Source: Opitutia bacterium (GTDB lineage: Bacteria > Verrucomicrobiota > Verrucomicrobiia > Opitutales > Seribacteraceae). Taken from it: a stretch of DNA of 64,000 bases. Under the pieces are notes generated by a model, which worked only from the letters and a program-made list of their open reading frames with translations, was not told where the DNA came from and ran no database searches. Of the stretch, positions 9,224-19,395 are shown in pieces. Each line of letters opens with the position of its first letter. Position 1 is the first letter of the stretch. Made by a program: the position numbers and the translations under genes. The stretch is taken from the NCBI GenBank assembly GCA_018645475.1, contig JABGWU010000235.1:1-64000 (forward strand). Direction: 5' to 3'.

Positions 9224-10435
9224 ATGAAATTTTCACCCTTTTGTTTCCTACTTTTTATCCTCCCATCATTATTTGCAAAAGATTGGCCTAATTTTGGTGG
9301 CCCTTTAAGGAGTCAATTCTCTGATGAAGTTGGTTTGAAAATAAATTGGGGTGACGAAGAACCCAGAAAGCTCTGGCAAATGGATGTTGGACTTGGGTAT
9401 TCTTCAATTATTGAAGTAGACGGTCTTGCTTACACACAGGGAAATAAGGACGGTCGAAATACACTTTATTGCGTCAATGCCGTAACGGGAAAAATTGTAT
9501 GGAAGCATAGTTATCCATGTGAAAAAGCACCTAAGTTTTTTGATGGTGGGAGTCGGGCCACACCAACCATTCAAGATGGTATTTTGTACTTGTGCAGTCA
9601 TGAGGGAGACTTTTATGCATTAGATGCAAAAAAAGGAACCATTCTATGGACAAGGAATTTAATTAAAGATTTCCAAGGAAAAAGACCGATGTGGGGATAT
9701 TCCGGCTCTCCATTAGTTGTAAGTGAAAAAATGATTATTGAGACAGGATCACCTGCAGGATCATTAATTTGCTTAGATGTGAAAAAGGGATCCTTACTTT
9801 GGAGGGAGGGAAAGAATGAGGCTGGTTATGCATCCCCTATTTTAAACAAATCTAATGAAATTTTAATTTTTAATGAATTTGGATTAGTAATTCACGATTT
9901 TAAAACCGGTAAAATTAAAAAACAATATCAACACAAGACCCGCTATGGAATTAATGCAGCACAACCACTTATTTATGGAAATAATGTTTTTGTATCTTCT
10001 GCATATGGAAAAGGTGCTGCTCTTATTGATCTAACAAAAAGGGTTCCAAGTGCAATTTGGGAGTCCGAGGCCTATTCTTGTCAAATGGCAAGTTTAGTTA
10101 GGAAGGGTCGTTATAGCTTTGGGATACATGGCCAAGCGGGTGGTCGCTCCGATCAATCAAAATTATTTTGCCTCGATTTGGAAACCGGAAAAGAAAAGTG
10201 GAGTGAAAAAGGGTTTGGGTTGGGAACGCTTGTACTTGTGCGGGACCATTTGGTTATTTTAAGCGACAGGGGCGAAATTTGTTTGGCAGAGGCACATTCG
10301 GAAGGATTTATTGAGAAGGCACGCTTTCAGGTACTATCAGGGAAAAACAACTGGACTCCCCCGACTTATGTAAATGGAAGGATGCATTGTCGCAGTTCGT
10401 CTGGTTCCTGGGTTTGTTTGAAAATGGGACAATAG
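9224..10435 (+). CDS. PQQ-binding-like beta-propeller repeat protein, secreted
   Basis: Signal peptide, DWPNFGGPLRSQ, and repeated AVTGKIVWKH, DAKKGTILWTR, DVKKGSLLWREG, DLETGKEKWSEKG motifs. Confidence 0.88.
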   Translation: MKFSPFCFLLFILPSLFAKDWPNFGGPLRSQFSDEVGLKINWGDEEPRKLWQMDVGLGYSSIIEVDGLAYTQGNKDGRNTLYCVNAVTGKIVWKHSYPCEKAPKFFDGGSRATPTIQDGILYLCSHEGDFYALDAKKGTILWTRNLIKDFQGKRPMWGYSGSPLVVSEKMIIETGSPAGSLICLDVKKGSLLWREGKNEAGYASPILNKSNEILIFNEFGLVIHDFKTGKIKKQYQHKTRYGINAAQPLIYGNNVFVSSAYGKGAALIDLTKRVPSAIWESEAYSCQMASLVRKGRYSFGIHGQAGGRSDQSKLFCLDLETGKEKWSEKGFGLGTLVLVRDHLVILSDRGEICLAEAHSEGFIEKARFQVLSGKNNWTPPTYVNGRMHCRSSSGSWVCLKMGQ

Positions 10436-10442
10436 TAAATTT

Positions 10443-10925
10443 TTAAGAATTACATTTTTCCTGATCAATGACTTCAGACAATTGACTAAGTAATGAAATG
10501 AAGTGTTTTTTTTCTTCAACTGAAAAACATGATAAAACTTCATTTTCTAATTGTTCTGCAATCATTTTTGCTCTCTTGAAAAGTCGAGTTCCTTTATGGG
10601 TCGGAAAAATGTTTTTTTGTCTTTTATCGAGTGGATTTACTTTTCTCTCAATCAATTTTAAAATCTCCATTCTTTTCATAACTCCAGCGATATTATTTGC
10701 ATCAGTGCACATTAGGTATGCAAGTTTGGTTTGCGAAACTAACTCCTCAGGAAATTCATGTATCCACCTGAGAACAATATATTGATCAGGGGTAATACCG
10801 AGTTTTTTAACTCTTTTCATGAAAGTGCTATTTAGTTTGTTCCAACATTCCCTGAGTAATGGTGGTAAGTTTTGGGAAGTGTTTAAATCTGGTATCATTG
10901 CAAATAAAATTTTAAAAAACCCCAT
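10443..10925 (-). CDS. MarR family transcriptional regulator (ATG at 10925 preferred over the TTG at 10952)
   Basis: Winged-helix MarR layout: LGITPDQYIVLRWIHEFPEELVSQTKLAYLMCTDANNIAGVMKRMEILKLIERKVNPLDKRQKNIFPTHKG. Confidence 0.88.
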   Translation of the reverse strand: MGFFKILFAMIPDLNTSQNLPPLLRECWNKLNSTFMKRVKKLGITPDQYIVLRWIHEFPEELVSQTKLAYLMCTDANNIAGVMKRMEILKLIERKVNPLDKRQKNIFPTHKGTRLFKRAKMIAEQLENEVLSCFSVEEKKHFISLLSQLSEVIDQEKCNS

Positions 10926-10940
10926 CGGTAATTGACAAGA

Positions 10941-10958
10941 TAGTACATACAAGTACTA
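10941..10958. promoter_or_regulatory. Candidate MarR operator: inverted repeat TAGTAC-N6-GTACTA
   Basis: Perfect 6-bp arms in the intergenic region between divergent marR-like and PQQ-protein genes. Confidence 0.5.
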
Positions 10959-10994
10959 ATTTTTAAATATATCCACGTTAATCTTCATAAACTA

Positions 10995-13310
10995 ATGAAT
11001 TACCAATTACTTTCCGTCATTTTTCTTCTTCTTTTTGCGAGTTGTGTTTCTCATGATAAGACAAAAAGAGATTCCAATGTTCAGAATACCCCAGCATCTA
11101 TATCTAAAGACAAAGATTGGCTTTTTTGGAGAGGCCCTTCGGGCACAGGTGTTTCCGAACAAACAAACCTTCCAGGACAACTAAGTTTGGAAAAAGACTC
11201 CCTTCTCTGGACTCATGAAATACAAGGAGGAGGGGTACCAGTGATTGCAGGTGGTCGTGCATATCAATTTGGGTATTATGGAGTAGAGGATGACTTAATG
11301 GAGGCACTTGTTTGTTTTGATGCAGCTACTGGTAAAATTCTTTGGGAGCGAACTCATGCCGACTTCATTAGTGATATTGTGTATAATAGATATGGCGTCG
11401 GTGCGGCATGCGTTGATCCGGTAAGTGGAAATGTATATTTTCAGACGAGTCCCGGATTATTGATTGGTTATGATTCCGATGGGAACAAACTATGGGAACG
11501 TTCCTTAATGGAGGAATTTGCTCGTTTAACTTTTCCCAATGGGCGTACTGGTGGACCTTGTGTGGATGGAGACTTGGTTATCATTCATGCCATCACCGCA
11601 AATTGGGGAAAACAGGGTCCGGCTCGGGATCGTTTTTATGCATTTGATAAAAATACGGGCGATTTGGTTTGGTCATCCACTCCAGGAATTACACCAAAGG
11701 ATAGTTCTTTTTCACCCCTTGTATTTGAGGATATGCCAAATGGTCGGAGGGTTTTTTACAGTGGAACAGGATGTGGTCATATTGTTTGTGTTGACGCTAG
11801 AACGGGACAACCCTTGTGGCGTTATCAGATGTCCTATGGTGGAGTGAATTCTGGTGTGGTTGTGCATAAAGACACCGTAATTGCTATTCATGGTAAGGAA
11901 AACACGGATTCTTCTACCATTGGTCGAATGGTAGCGATTCAAAAACCAGATAAACTTCCTTCACTAAACGATGATATTTTGATTTTAGGAAAGGAAAACG
12001 AGGTGTGGAGAAACAGTACCATGGAGGCATTTACGAGTACCCCAGTCTATCGTGCTGACCGACTTTACTCTACGATCAAACGAGGTGAATTAGTGTGTTT
12101 AAATGCCGATACAGGTGAAGAAATTTGGGTGAAAAAATTGGCACCAGACCAAGTTCACGCATCACCTACTTGGGCAGATGGAAAACTTTATGTTCCCATG
12201 TTTGATGGAAAAGTTTCTGTAGTCAAAGATGAGGGTAATGAAGCCAAAATAATTAGTCAGGTTCAATTAGATGGTTCTTGTTTGGCAGCCCCTTCAGTTG
12301 CTCACGGTCGGGTCTTTGTTCAGTCTAAGAAACGACTCTACTGTTTTGGTTCAAATAAAGTGGCCCCGGCATTTATTTCTCAACCTGTTGAAAGTCTGAC
12401 AACGGACAGGGATCCAGTATCATTACAAATTGTCCCGGCAGAGTTTGCTCTTAAGTCAGGCAGTTCGCTTGCATTTAAAGTTTTTTCATTAGATGAAGCA
12501 GGTAGAAGAATTGAGGAATTGAAGAGTGGACTAAATTGGGAAAAATGGATTCCACCCACCGCAAAGGTTCAATCCAAAGTGGATGCTGAAATTACATCAA
12601 ATGGTATTTTGATTGCAGAAAAAGATGCCAAACTTTCTGCTGGAGCTTTACGAGTGAGTCATGGAAAATTATTTGGAGTGTGCAGAGGTCGCGTTTTGCA
12701 GGATCTCCCGTACACTGAGAATTTTGAAGAAGGTTTTTTATTAACTCAAAAAAGTTCTGATCAGATTCCGTTTTCATATGCACCCCTTTCTTGGCTTGGG
12801 GCAAGGATGCGTTGGCAGGTTCAAGAATTCGGTGGAAACATGGTTGCTGGCAACACTTTAGATCGAGTTCTATTTCAAAGGGCAATTAATTTTGTTGGCC
12901 ATAAAGATATGAGTAATTATACATCTGAAGCTGATGTTATGACTGATGGAGACCGCAGAACTAAATCTAATATCGGACTTATAAATCAACGCTATATATT
13001 CGCATTAATTGGTAATAGCCAAAAATTGGAAATCATTTCAAATTACGATCGTTTTAGGCATTCTGTTCCTTTTTCATTTAAGACTAAAATTTGGTATAAA
13101 CTAAAAACTCGCGTAGACATTTTAGATGATGGGAGTGGATTGATACGAGCCAAAGCATGGCCAAAATCTGCGAATGAGCCTACGGAATGGACAATTGAAG
13201 TTCCCCATGCAACTCCTCACTTACAGGGAGCTCCAGGTGTTTATGCAATGTCGCCACAGAGTAAAAAGAAAGTCTATTTCGATAACTTATCCATAAAATA
13301 TAATAACTAA
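10995..13310 (+). CDS. PQQ-binding-like beta-propeller lipoprotein with C-terminal carbohydrate-binding-like domain
   Basis: Lipobox (LLLFASC); KDWLFWRGPSGTGVS; AATGKILWER, KNTGDLVWSS, ARTGQPLWRY, ADTGEEIWVK repeats; C-terminal beta-sandwich-like segment. Confidence 0.88.
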   Translation: MNYQLLSVIFLLLFASCVSHDKTKRDSNVQNTPASISKDKDWLFWRGPSGTGVSEQTNLPGQLSLEKDSLLWTHEIQGGGVPVIAGGRAYQFGYYGVEDDLMEALVCFDAATGKILWERTHADFISDIVYNRYGVGAACVDPVSGNVYFQTSPGLLIGYDSDGNKLWERSLMEEFARLTFPNGRTGGPCVDGDLVIIHAITANWGKQGPARDRFYAFDKNTGDLVWSSTPGITPKDSSFSPLVFEDMPNGRRVFYSGTGCGHIVCVDARTGQPLWRYQMSYGGVNSGVVVHKDTVIAIHGKENTDSSTIGRMVAIQKPDKLPSLNDDILILGKENEVWRNSTMEAFTSTPVYRADRLYSTIKRGELVCLNADTGEEIWVKKLAPDQVHASPTWADGKLYVPMFDGKVSVVKDEGNEAKIISQVQLDGSCLAAPSVAHGRVFVQSKKRLYCFGSNKVAPAFISQPVESLTTDRDPVSLQIVPAEFALKSGSSLAFKVFSLDEAGRRIEELKSGLNWEKWIPPTAKVQSKVDAEITSNGILIAEKDAKLSAGALRVSHGKLFGVCRGRVLQDLPYTENFEEGFLLTQKSSDQIPFSYAPLSWLGARMRWQVQEFGGNMVAGNTLDRVLFQRAINFVGHKDMSNYTSEADVMTDGDRRTKSNIGLINQRYIFALIGNSQKLEIISNYDRFRHSVPFSFKTKIWYKLKTRVDILDDGSGLIRAKAWPKSANEPTEWTIEVPHATPHLQGAPGVYAMSPQSKKKVYFDNLSIKYNN

Positions 13311-13324
13311 TTTTAGTACATTCA

Positions 13325-14854
13325 ATGAAACCACAAAATATAATGAAAAAAATTATCATTCTTTGTATCTCAATTTTTGCTTTTTCAAATCTCGTCCTTG
13401 GTTCGGATTGGCCAATGTGGGGAAGAGATGGAAGTAGAAACATGATCTCGGACGAGAAAAAAATAACTTTTGAGTTCAATCCTGGAGAAATGAACGACGA
13501 GGAGATTGTTGATCTTAAAACGACAAAGAATATAAAATGGGTCGCTAAATTAGGCTCTCAGGCATATGGAAATGTCACTGTAGGGAATGGATGTGTTTTT
13601 ATAGGCACAAATAACGAGTCTCCTCGTGACCCAGGTAAAAAGGGCGACCGCGGAGTGGTTATGTGTTTGGATGAAAAAACAGGTGCACTTAAATGGCAGC
13701 TTGTTATTCCTAAGCTAGGAGCCGGAAAAGTCAGTGACTGGGAGTATATTGGAATTTGCTCATCTACTGCCATTGATGGAGAAAGAGTGTATGTAGTTAC
13801 GAATCGTTGTGAAGTTGTTTGTTTAGACATCAATGGCTTTTCTAACGGGAACGACGGACCATTTAAAGATGAAGCAGCTTATATTAAACCAAAGGGAATG
13901 AATGATTCTTTAAATAAAAGTTTAGATGCTGATATTATTTGGATGTATGATATGCGTGATGAACTTGGAGTTTTTCCTCACAATGTAACAAGTTCATCCC
14001 CCGTAATCGTTGGTGATAAGGTTTATGTTGCCACATCAAACGGAGTTGATTGGTCTCATACTAATATTCCAAGTCCCCTTTCTCCAAGCTGGATTGCCTT
14101 GGATAAAAATTCGGGCGAATTGGTCGGGGAGGATGGTTCTGGAGCAAGTGAAAATGCACTTCATGCAGCTTGGTCTTCTCTTACTTACGGAAAGGTTAAT
14201 AAAAAAGAAATTCTCATATGGGGAGGAACGGATGGTTTTTGCTATGGTTATGAGAATAAAACTGTTGAGGATGAAGACGGTTATGATTTATTCGAACCTC
14301 TTTGGAAGGTAGACTGCAACGAGCCAAATTATCGAAAAGATAAAGAAGGTAAGAAAATTCCTTATGCCACTCCTCCTGGTCCTAGCGAATTAATCGGTAC
14401 TCCTGTTTTGTACGATGGAAAAGTTTATTGTGCAATCGGGCAAGATCCTGAACATGGAGATGGTGTGGGGCGATTATCCTGCATTAACGCTGAAGATGGT
14501 AAAGTACTTTGGAAGTACACAGATGTTGGTCGGACAATATCAACAGTTTCTGTTGCTGACGACTTGGTTTACATCGCTGAATATGCCGGAATCATTCACT
14601 GTCTTGACGCAAACTCTGGTAAAGTTTATTGGACTCATGATTCCTTTAGTCGAATTTGGGGATCCACTTTAGTTGTTGATGGAAAACTCATATTGGGAAA
14701 TGAAGATGGAGATTTACTTGTAATGAATCATGGAAAATCCAAACCAAAAGTAAAAACCGTGAGCATGGGAGCTCCCGTTTATAGTTCCCCCGTTGTTTCA
14801 AATGGGATTCTTTACATTGGCACACAAACCCACCTTTATGCGATAGGGGAGTAA
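13325..14854 (+). CDS. PQQ-binding-like beta-propeller repeat protein, secreted
   Basis: Signal peptide, SDWPMWGRDGSRNM, EKTGALKWQL, AEDGKVLWKYT, ANSGKVYWTHD repeats. Confidence 0.9.
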   Translation: MKPQNIMKKIIILCISIFAFSNLVLGSDWPMWGRDGSRNMISDEKKITFEFNPGEMNDEEIVDLKTTKNIKWVAKLGSQAYGNVTVGNGCVFIGTNNESPRDPGKKGDRGVVMCLDEKTGALKWQLVIPKLGAGKVSDWEYIGICSSTAIDGERVYVVTNRCEVVCLDINGFSNGNDGPFKDEAAYIKPKGMNDSLNKSLDADIIWMYDMRDELGVFPHNVTSSSPVIVGDKVYVATSNGVDWSHTNIPSPLSPSWIALDKNSGELVGEDGSGASENALHAAWSSLTYGKVNKKEILIWGGTDGFCYGYENKTVEDEDGYDLFEPLWKVDCNEPNYRKDKEGKKIPYATPPGPSELIGTPVLYDGKVYCAIGQDPEHGDGVGRLSCINAEDGKVLWKYTDVGRTISTVSVADDLVYIAEYAGIIHCLDANSGKVYWTHDSFSRIWGSTLVVDGKLILGNEDGDLLVMNHGKSKPKVKTVSMGAPVYSSPVVSNGILYIGTQTHLYAIGE

Positions 14855-14856
14855 AA

Positions 14857-15114
14857 GTGAAAAATTCATCTTATTCACACGGAAAAAAAGTAATTTGGTT
14901 ATTATTTTTTGTTTTATTTCTTTTACATCAAGATTTTTGGTGGTGGGATGAATCAGCTTTAGTGTTTGGCTTTTTGCCTGTTGGTCTTGCTTTTCACGCA
15001 TCTTTTTCTATTGCCTGTGCACTTTTGGGGTGGGCTGCAATTAAATTTGCTTGGCCGCACAAGTTGGAACAGTTTGCCGAAGGGGAGATCAATGAAGGGG
15101 TCGAAAAAAGATGA
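14857..15114 (+). CDS. Small membrane protein (DUF3311-like, symporter-associated)
   Basis: 85 aa, two predicted TM segments. Stop overlaps the start of the downstream symporter (ATGA). Confidence 0.6.
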   Translation: MKNSSYSHGKKVIWLLFFVLFLLHQDFWWWDESALVFGFLPVGLAFHASFSIACALLGWAAIKFAWPHKLEQFAEGEINEGVEKR

Positions 15115-16811
15115 CCACTTTAGTTGTCATTATTTTTTATCTCTGCCTTCTTTTGGGATTGGGATTTCTTAGTAGTCGTTTGTTCAGAGGTACAAGTAAA
15201 GATTACTTTGTTGCGAGCCATAGCATTGGGCCATTTCTTTTGCTCATGAGTGTCTTTGGAACGACCATGACGGCATTTGCTTTAGTTGGCTCTACGGGCA
15301 AATCTTTTGAGCGTGGGATTGGAACTTATGGATTAATGGCTTCTATTAGTGGTTTGGTCCACGCAGGCATATTTTTTCTCGTTGGCATAAGATTATGGGC
15401 TTTTGGAAAAAAGCATGGTTACATTACTCAAATTCAATTTTTCCGCTCTCGTTTTGATTCAGATAGATTGGGATATTTACTTTTTCCAATTCTAGTTTTA
15501 CTTGTCGTTCCATATCTTTTGATTGGTATAATTGGCGCAGGTAAAACTATTGAACCGGTTACGGCTGGTGCATTCACTGAAATTTTTACCAACCCGAGTG
15601 CCCCTCAATGGTTAGGAGGAATACCGCCTTGGTTAACTGGACTCGTTGTATCTCTAGTAGTTTTGACCTATGTTTTCATGGGAGGATCGCGAGGAGCAGC
15701 CTATGCAAATACTTTTCAAACCATTGTTTTTATGGTCATGGGCTTGGTCGCATTTGTTTATATTATAAATGGTTTAGGAGGACTTGAGCAGGCTGGGAAA
15801 GTACCTGCTCGAATAAACGATGCCGGTGTGCTCGTGCAAGATTACAAGTTTGATAGAAAAGCCGGAGAACTTCAAAAAAATGAACCTCCCAAGCCAATTG
15901 GAAAAGTTTTAAATTCTAAAAATTCTAATTTAACAAACAAGCAACCACATTTATCACGGACACCCGTTTTAATAGAATTTAAGAAGAAGCATCCTAAAAC
16001 TGGAGAAATTTCTTTTTTCGAAAGAGAACTTGGAATACCTTTTATAACTTTTGTTTCTTATTTTTTTATTCCCTTGAGTGTGGGAATGTTCCCTCACCTT
16101 TTTCAACATTGGTTAACAGCCAAAAGTGCTAAGGCATTTCGATTAACAGTTATAGCACATCCGTTATGTATCATGGTGGTTTGGGTTCCTTGTGTTCTGG
16201 TCGGAGCATGGGCCTCAGGTGTGTTGCCTCCGGGAATTCCTCCGCCTGCAGTTCTTTCTGCAATGCTAAAACTATTAGTAGGTGATCCGATTTTGACGGG
16301 ACTTCTGACTGCAGGCGTATTAGCAGCAATCATGTCTTCTTTAGATTCTCAATTTCTTTGCCTGGGAACTATGTTTACTAACGATATTGTTGTACATCGT
16401 GCAGGAACCAAAAAATACACAGATAAACAGGTAATAATGATTGCACGGTTATTCATAGTGTTAATTGTGGCCTTGACCTATGTACTCGCAATGTGGGCAA
16501 AAGATGCAAATGTTTTTGATTTAGCTATATGGTGTTTTAGTGGTTTTTCAGCACTTTTCCCGGTAGTATTTGCGGCGCTTTACTGGAAACGGGCTACTAA
16601 GCATGGAGCAGTTGCAAGTATAATTTCAGCACTTCTCAGTTGGCTTTATTTCTTCCATTTATCTGGATATGGTGGAGAAATGGTAATTGGTCCAGGCATC
16701 ATTCCAGCAGCTGTATGTTTTATGGTTGCAACCATTGCTCTAATTGGAGTGTCCCTTTTGACTAAACCACCTTCAGAAGAAACCTTAAAAAAGTTTTTTC
16801 CTCGAGGGTGA
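15111..16811 (+). CDS. Sodium:solute symporter family protein
   Basis: Multi-TM protein; SKDYFVASHSIGPFLLLMSVFGTTMTAFALVGSTGKSFERGIGTYG, LTAGVLAAIMSSLDSQFLCLGTMFTNDI. Confidence 0.9.
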   Translation: MTTLVVIIFYLCLLLGLGFLSSRLFRGTSKDYFVASHSIGPFLLLMSVFGTTMTAFALVGSTGKSFERGIGTYGLMASISGLVHAGIFFLVGIRLWAFGKKHGYITQIQFFRSRFDSDRLGYLLFPILVLLVVPYLLIGIIGAGKTIEPVTAGAFTEIFTNPSAPQWLGGIPPWLTGLVVSLVVLTYVFMGGSRGAAYANTFQTIVFMVMGLVAFVYIINGLGGLEQAGKVPARINDAGVLVQDYKFDRKAGELQKNEPPKPIGKVLNSKNSNLTNKQPHLSRTPVLIEFKKKHPKTGEISFFERELGIPFITFVSYFFIPLSVGMFPHLFQHWLTAKSAKAFRLTVIAHPLCIMVVWVPCVLVGAWASGVLPPGIPPPAVLSAMLKLLVGDPILTGLLTAGVLAAIMSSLDSQFLCLGTMFTNDIVVHRAGTKKYTDKQVIMIARLFIVLIVALTYVLAMWAKDANVFDLAIWCFSGFSALFPVVFAALYWKRATKHGAVASIISALLSWLYFFHLSGYGGEMVIGPGIIPAAVCFMVATIALIGVSLLTKPPSEETLKKFFPRG

Positions 16812-16848
16812 AAATTGTAAGTTCTGAAAATCTTTTTTTATTGAGATC

Positions 16849-17925
16849 ATGAATATCGATGAGACAGTTACAAAATGTGCTAATGAGCTTGATGCTCACA
16901 TTGCTGAAATAATCAAGTGGCACTTTTCGCCAGATACCGGGTCGCCATTCTGGTTGGATTGGGCAAAAGCACAAAACTGGAATCCTCTTGAGGAGGTTAA
17001 GACATTTCAAGATGTATGTGAAAAATTCCCAAATTTTCAGGATGAGTGGTTGAGAGATTTACCCAATGAGGTTTGGGTTCCGAAACCATACAAAGGAAAG
17101 CCATTTAATATTTTCGAAACGGGGGGCACTACTGGAATGCCTAAGCAAAGAATCGGTTGGGATGATTTTCGCATTGATTACACCGCTTTTTCTGAAACTT
17201 TGAGTGATGAGCATTTTCCTCGCAATCATTACTGGATGATGGTTGGTCCGACTGGCCCGCGCCGATTGCGTTTAGCAATCGAACATCTTGCTAATGAAAG
17301 AGGTTGTTCCTGTTATTTCGTTGATTTAGACCCTCGCTGGGTAAAGCGGCTTATTGCAAGTAAACAATTTGACCAAGCTCGGGCATACATGGATCACGCG
17401 GTTGATCAAGCATTGACAATTTTAAAACATAGAAAGGTAAGTGCCTTATTTACTACACCAAAATTACTGGAAGCCCTAGCGGAAAGAAAAGATCTTATTA
17501 AAGCGGGAATCAAAGGTGTTTTTTGTGGGGGCACAACCATGGATAAACAATATGCTCGTTTTCTTGTCGAGGAAGTTTGTGAGGGTGGAAAAATTGGATT
17601 TGTTCCAACTTATGGTAATACATTAATGGGCTTGGCGAGACACCATCCATTTGGTCCGGAAAATGATTATTCAATTGCATATTATGCTCCACAACCAAGG
17701 GCGGTCTTAAGGGTAATTAATCCTGAAACCAATCAAACGGTTGATTACGACAACTGGGGTCGGGTTGAACTTACAACGCTCACAAAGGAATTTTTTATGC
17801 CTCGTTTTTTAGAAAGGGATGAAGCATTACGAAAAAAACCATGGGAAAAAGCACCTTGGGATGGAGTTGCAGAAGTTCGACCATTTGGAGCAATGGAAAA
17901 AAATATTGTAGAAGGAGTTTATTAA
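16849..17925 (+). CDS. AMP-dependent ligase of the PaaK/EhpF-like family
   Basis: FNIFETGGTTGMPKQRIGWDDFRIDYTAFSETL (P-loop-like TGGTTGxPK) and FCGGTTMDKQY...GFVPTYGNTLMGLA. Short form lacking a full C-terminal subdomain. Confidence 0.75.
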   Translation: MNIDETVTKCANELDAHIAEIIKWHFSPDTGSPFWLDWAKAQNWNPLEEVKTFQDVCEKFPNFQDEWLRDLPNEVWVPKPYKGKPFNIFETGGTTGMPKQRIGWDDFRIDYTAFSETLSDEHFPRNHYWMMVGPTGPRRLRLAIEHLANERGCSCYFVDLDPRWVKRLIASKQFDQARAYMDHAVDQALTILKHRKVSALFTTPKLLEALAERKDLIKAGIKGVFCGGTTMDKQYARFLVEEVCEGGKIGFVPTYGNTLMGLARHHPFGPENDYSIAYYAPQPRAVLRVINPETNQTVDYDNWGRVELTTLTKEFFMPRFLERDEALRKKPWEKAPWDGVAEVRPFGAMEKNIVEGVY

Positions 17926-17926
17926 A

Positions 17927-19360
17927 ATGAGTACGCCACATATTCCATGTTTACGATTAGGTAAGGAATACCGCAGTTTTAATGAATCTGAAGTAAAAGA
18001 TTATCGTACTGGATCAGTTAAAGCTACAATGAGCCAAGTGAATGCCGGTGTTATACGAAGGGATCTTTTACAAATTGAAAAGGCTAGCGATGCTTTGCAA
18101 AAATTAAGCACTAGAGAGCTCATTGATATAAGTGCAAAAGCAGGAGACCTGTTCTTAAGCGGCAACTTACCATTGGGGGAAAATGGGGAACTTCAATCTC
18201 CTCAAAATTATCTTGAAACCCTTTCTTCTACAAGCGGATTACCCCATGTAATGGTAAAACGAAACATGGATAAAATTCATTATGCTCTCACTCATTTAGA
18301 ATTAATTTTAAACGGTTTAACGCGAGGTATTGATTTGTCTATTCTTGATCGAGGTTTTGGGGAACAGGCAGGGTCTCCGGTTTGTTTTTATCCAACCACT
18401 AGTGCATTGGGTTTGGTTATGCCTAGTAATTCTCCAGCCGTTAATTCTTTGTGGTTACCTTCTATTGCCCTTAAAATTCCAATAGTTATGAAACCAGGGC
18501 GTGATGAGCCATGGACTCCATTTCGACTTATTCAAGCTTTTATAGAAGCAGGATGTCCCCGAGAAGCTTTTGGTTTTTATCCAACAGACCACGAGGGATC
18601 TGCAGATATTCTTCGCCTTTGTGATCGGGCATTAATATTTGGAGATAAGAGCACGACTGATTTGTACGCTGGTAATCCCGGTGTTCAGGTTCACGGTCCA
18701 GGGTTCAGTAAAATTCTCATCGGAGAAGATGAAATTGAAAATTGGCCGGATTTTATTGATGTCATGGTATCTTCTATTTCAGATAATGGAGGAAGGAGTT
18801 GTGTAAACGCCTCGTCTGTAATTGTTCCTAAATATTCAAAAGAAATTGCGGATGCTTTAGGAAGAAGACTGGGTCCTCTAAAACCTCTTTCGATGGAAGA
18901 TCCAGATGCAGTTTTGTCAGGTTTTGCTAATCCAAAAATGGGAGAATGGATAAACGGAGCAATCGATTCGGATCTTGAGGAGAAGGGGGCCTTCGACGCA
19001 ACAGCACCTTATCGTGATGGTGCACGCCTTGTACAAGCTGAGGGTGGAACTTATCTTCGCCCGACGATCATCCATTGTGATTCTATGAATCATTCACTTT
19101 CAAACAGAGAATTTTTGTGTCCATATGCCAGCGTTGTTGAAGTTCCGCAGTCAAAGATGTTGAGAGCTATTGGTCCAACTTTGGTAGTGACTGCAATTAC
19201 TAAGGATGAATCTTTTAAGCAAAAGCTTTTATCTGCTTCAAATATTGAACGTTTAAATCTGGGTCCCATATCAACGATGAAAATATCCTGGGATCAACCC
19301 CATGAAGGAAACATGTTTGAATTTCTTTATAAACGTCGTTCCATTGGAATGGCAGCTTGA
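17927..19360 (+). CDS. Aldehyde dehydrogenase / acyl reductase family protein
   Basis: ALDH-fold motifs: LGLVMPSNSPAVNSLWLPSIALKIPIVMKPGRDEPWTP, nucleophile region DNGGRSCVNASSVIVP. Starts 2 nt after the upstream ligase. Confidence 0.78.
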   Translation: MSTPHIPCLRLGKEYRSFNESEVKDYRTGSVKATMSQVNAGVIRRDLLQIEKASDALQKLSTRELIDISAKAGDLFLSGNLPLGENGELQSPQNYLETLSSTSGLPHVMVKRNMDKIHYALTHLELILNGLTRGIDLSILDRGFGEQAGSPVCFYPTTSALGLVMPSNSPAVNSLWLPSIALKIPIVMKPGRDEPWTPFRLIQAFIEAGCPREAFGFYPTDHEGSADILRLCDRALIFGDKSTTDLYAGNPGVQVHGPGFSKILIGEDEIENWPDFIDVMVSSISDNGGRSCVNASSVIVPKYSKEIADALGRRLGPLKPLSMEDPDAVLSGFANPKMGEWINGAIDSDLEEKGAFDATAPYRDGARLVQAEGGTYLRPTIIHCDSMNHSLSNREFLCPYASVVEVPQSKMLRAIGPTLVVTAITKDESFKQKLLSASNIERLNLGPISTMKISWDQPHEGNMFEFLYKRRSIGMAA

Positions 19361-19395
19361 TTGATTATTTGAACTCCTTTTTTCATTAAGTTGTT

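Noticed and set aside
16849-19360. Bioluminescence (luxCE) locus
   Set aside because: The ligase/ALDH pair is reminiscent of LuxE/LuxC, but no luciferase luxAB genes are present.
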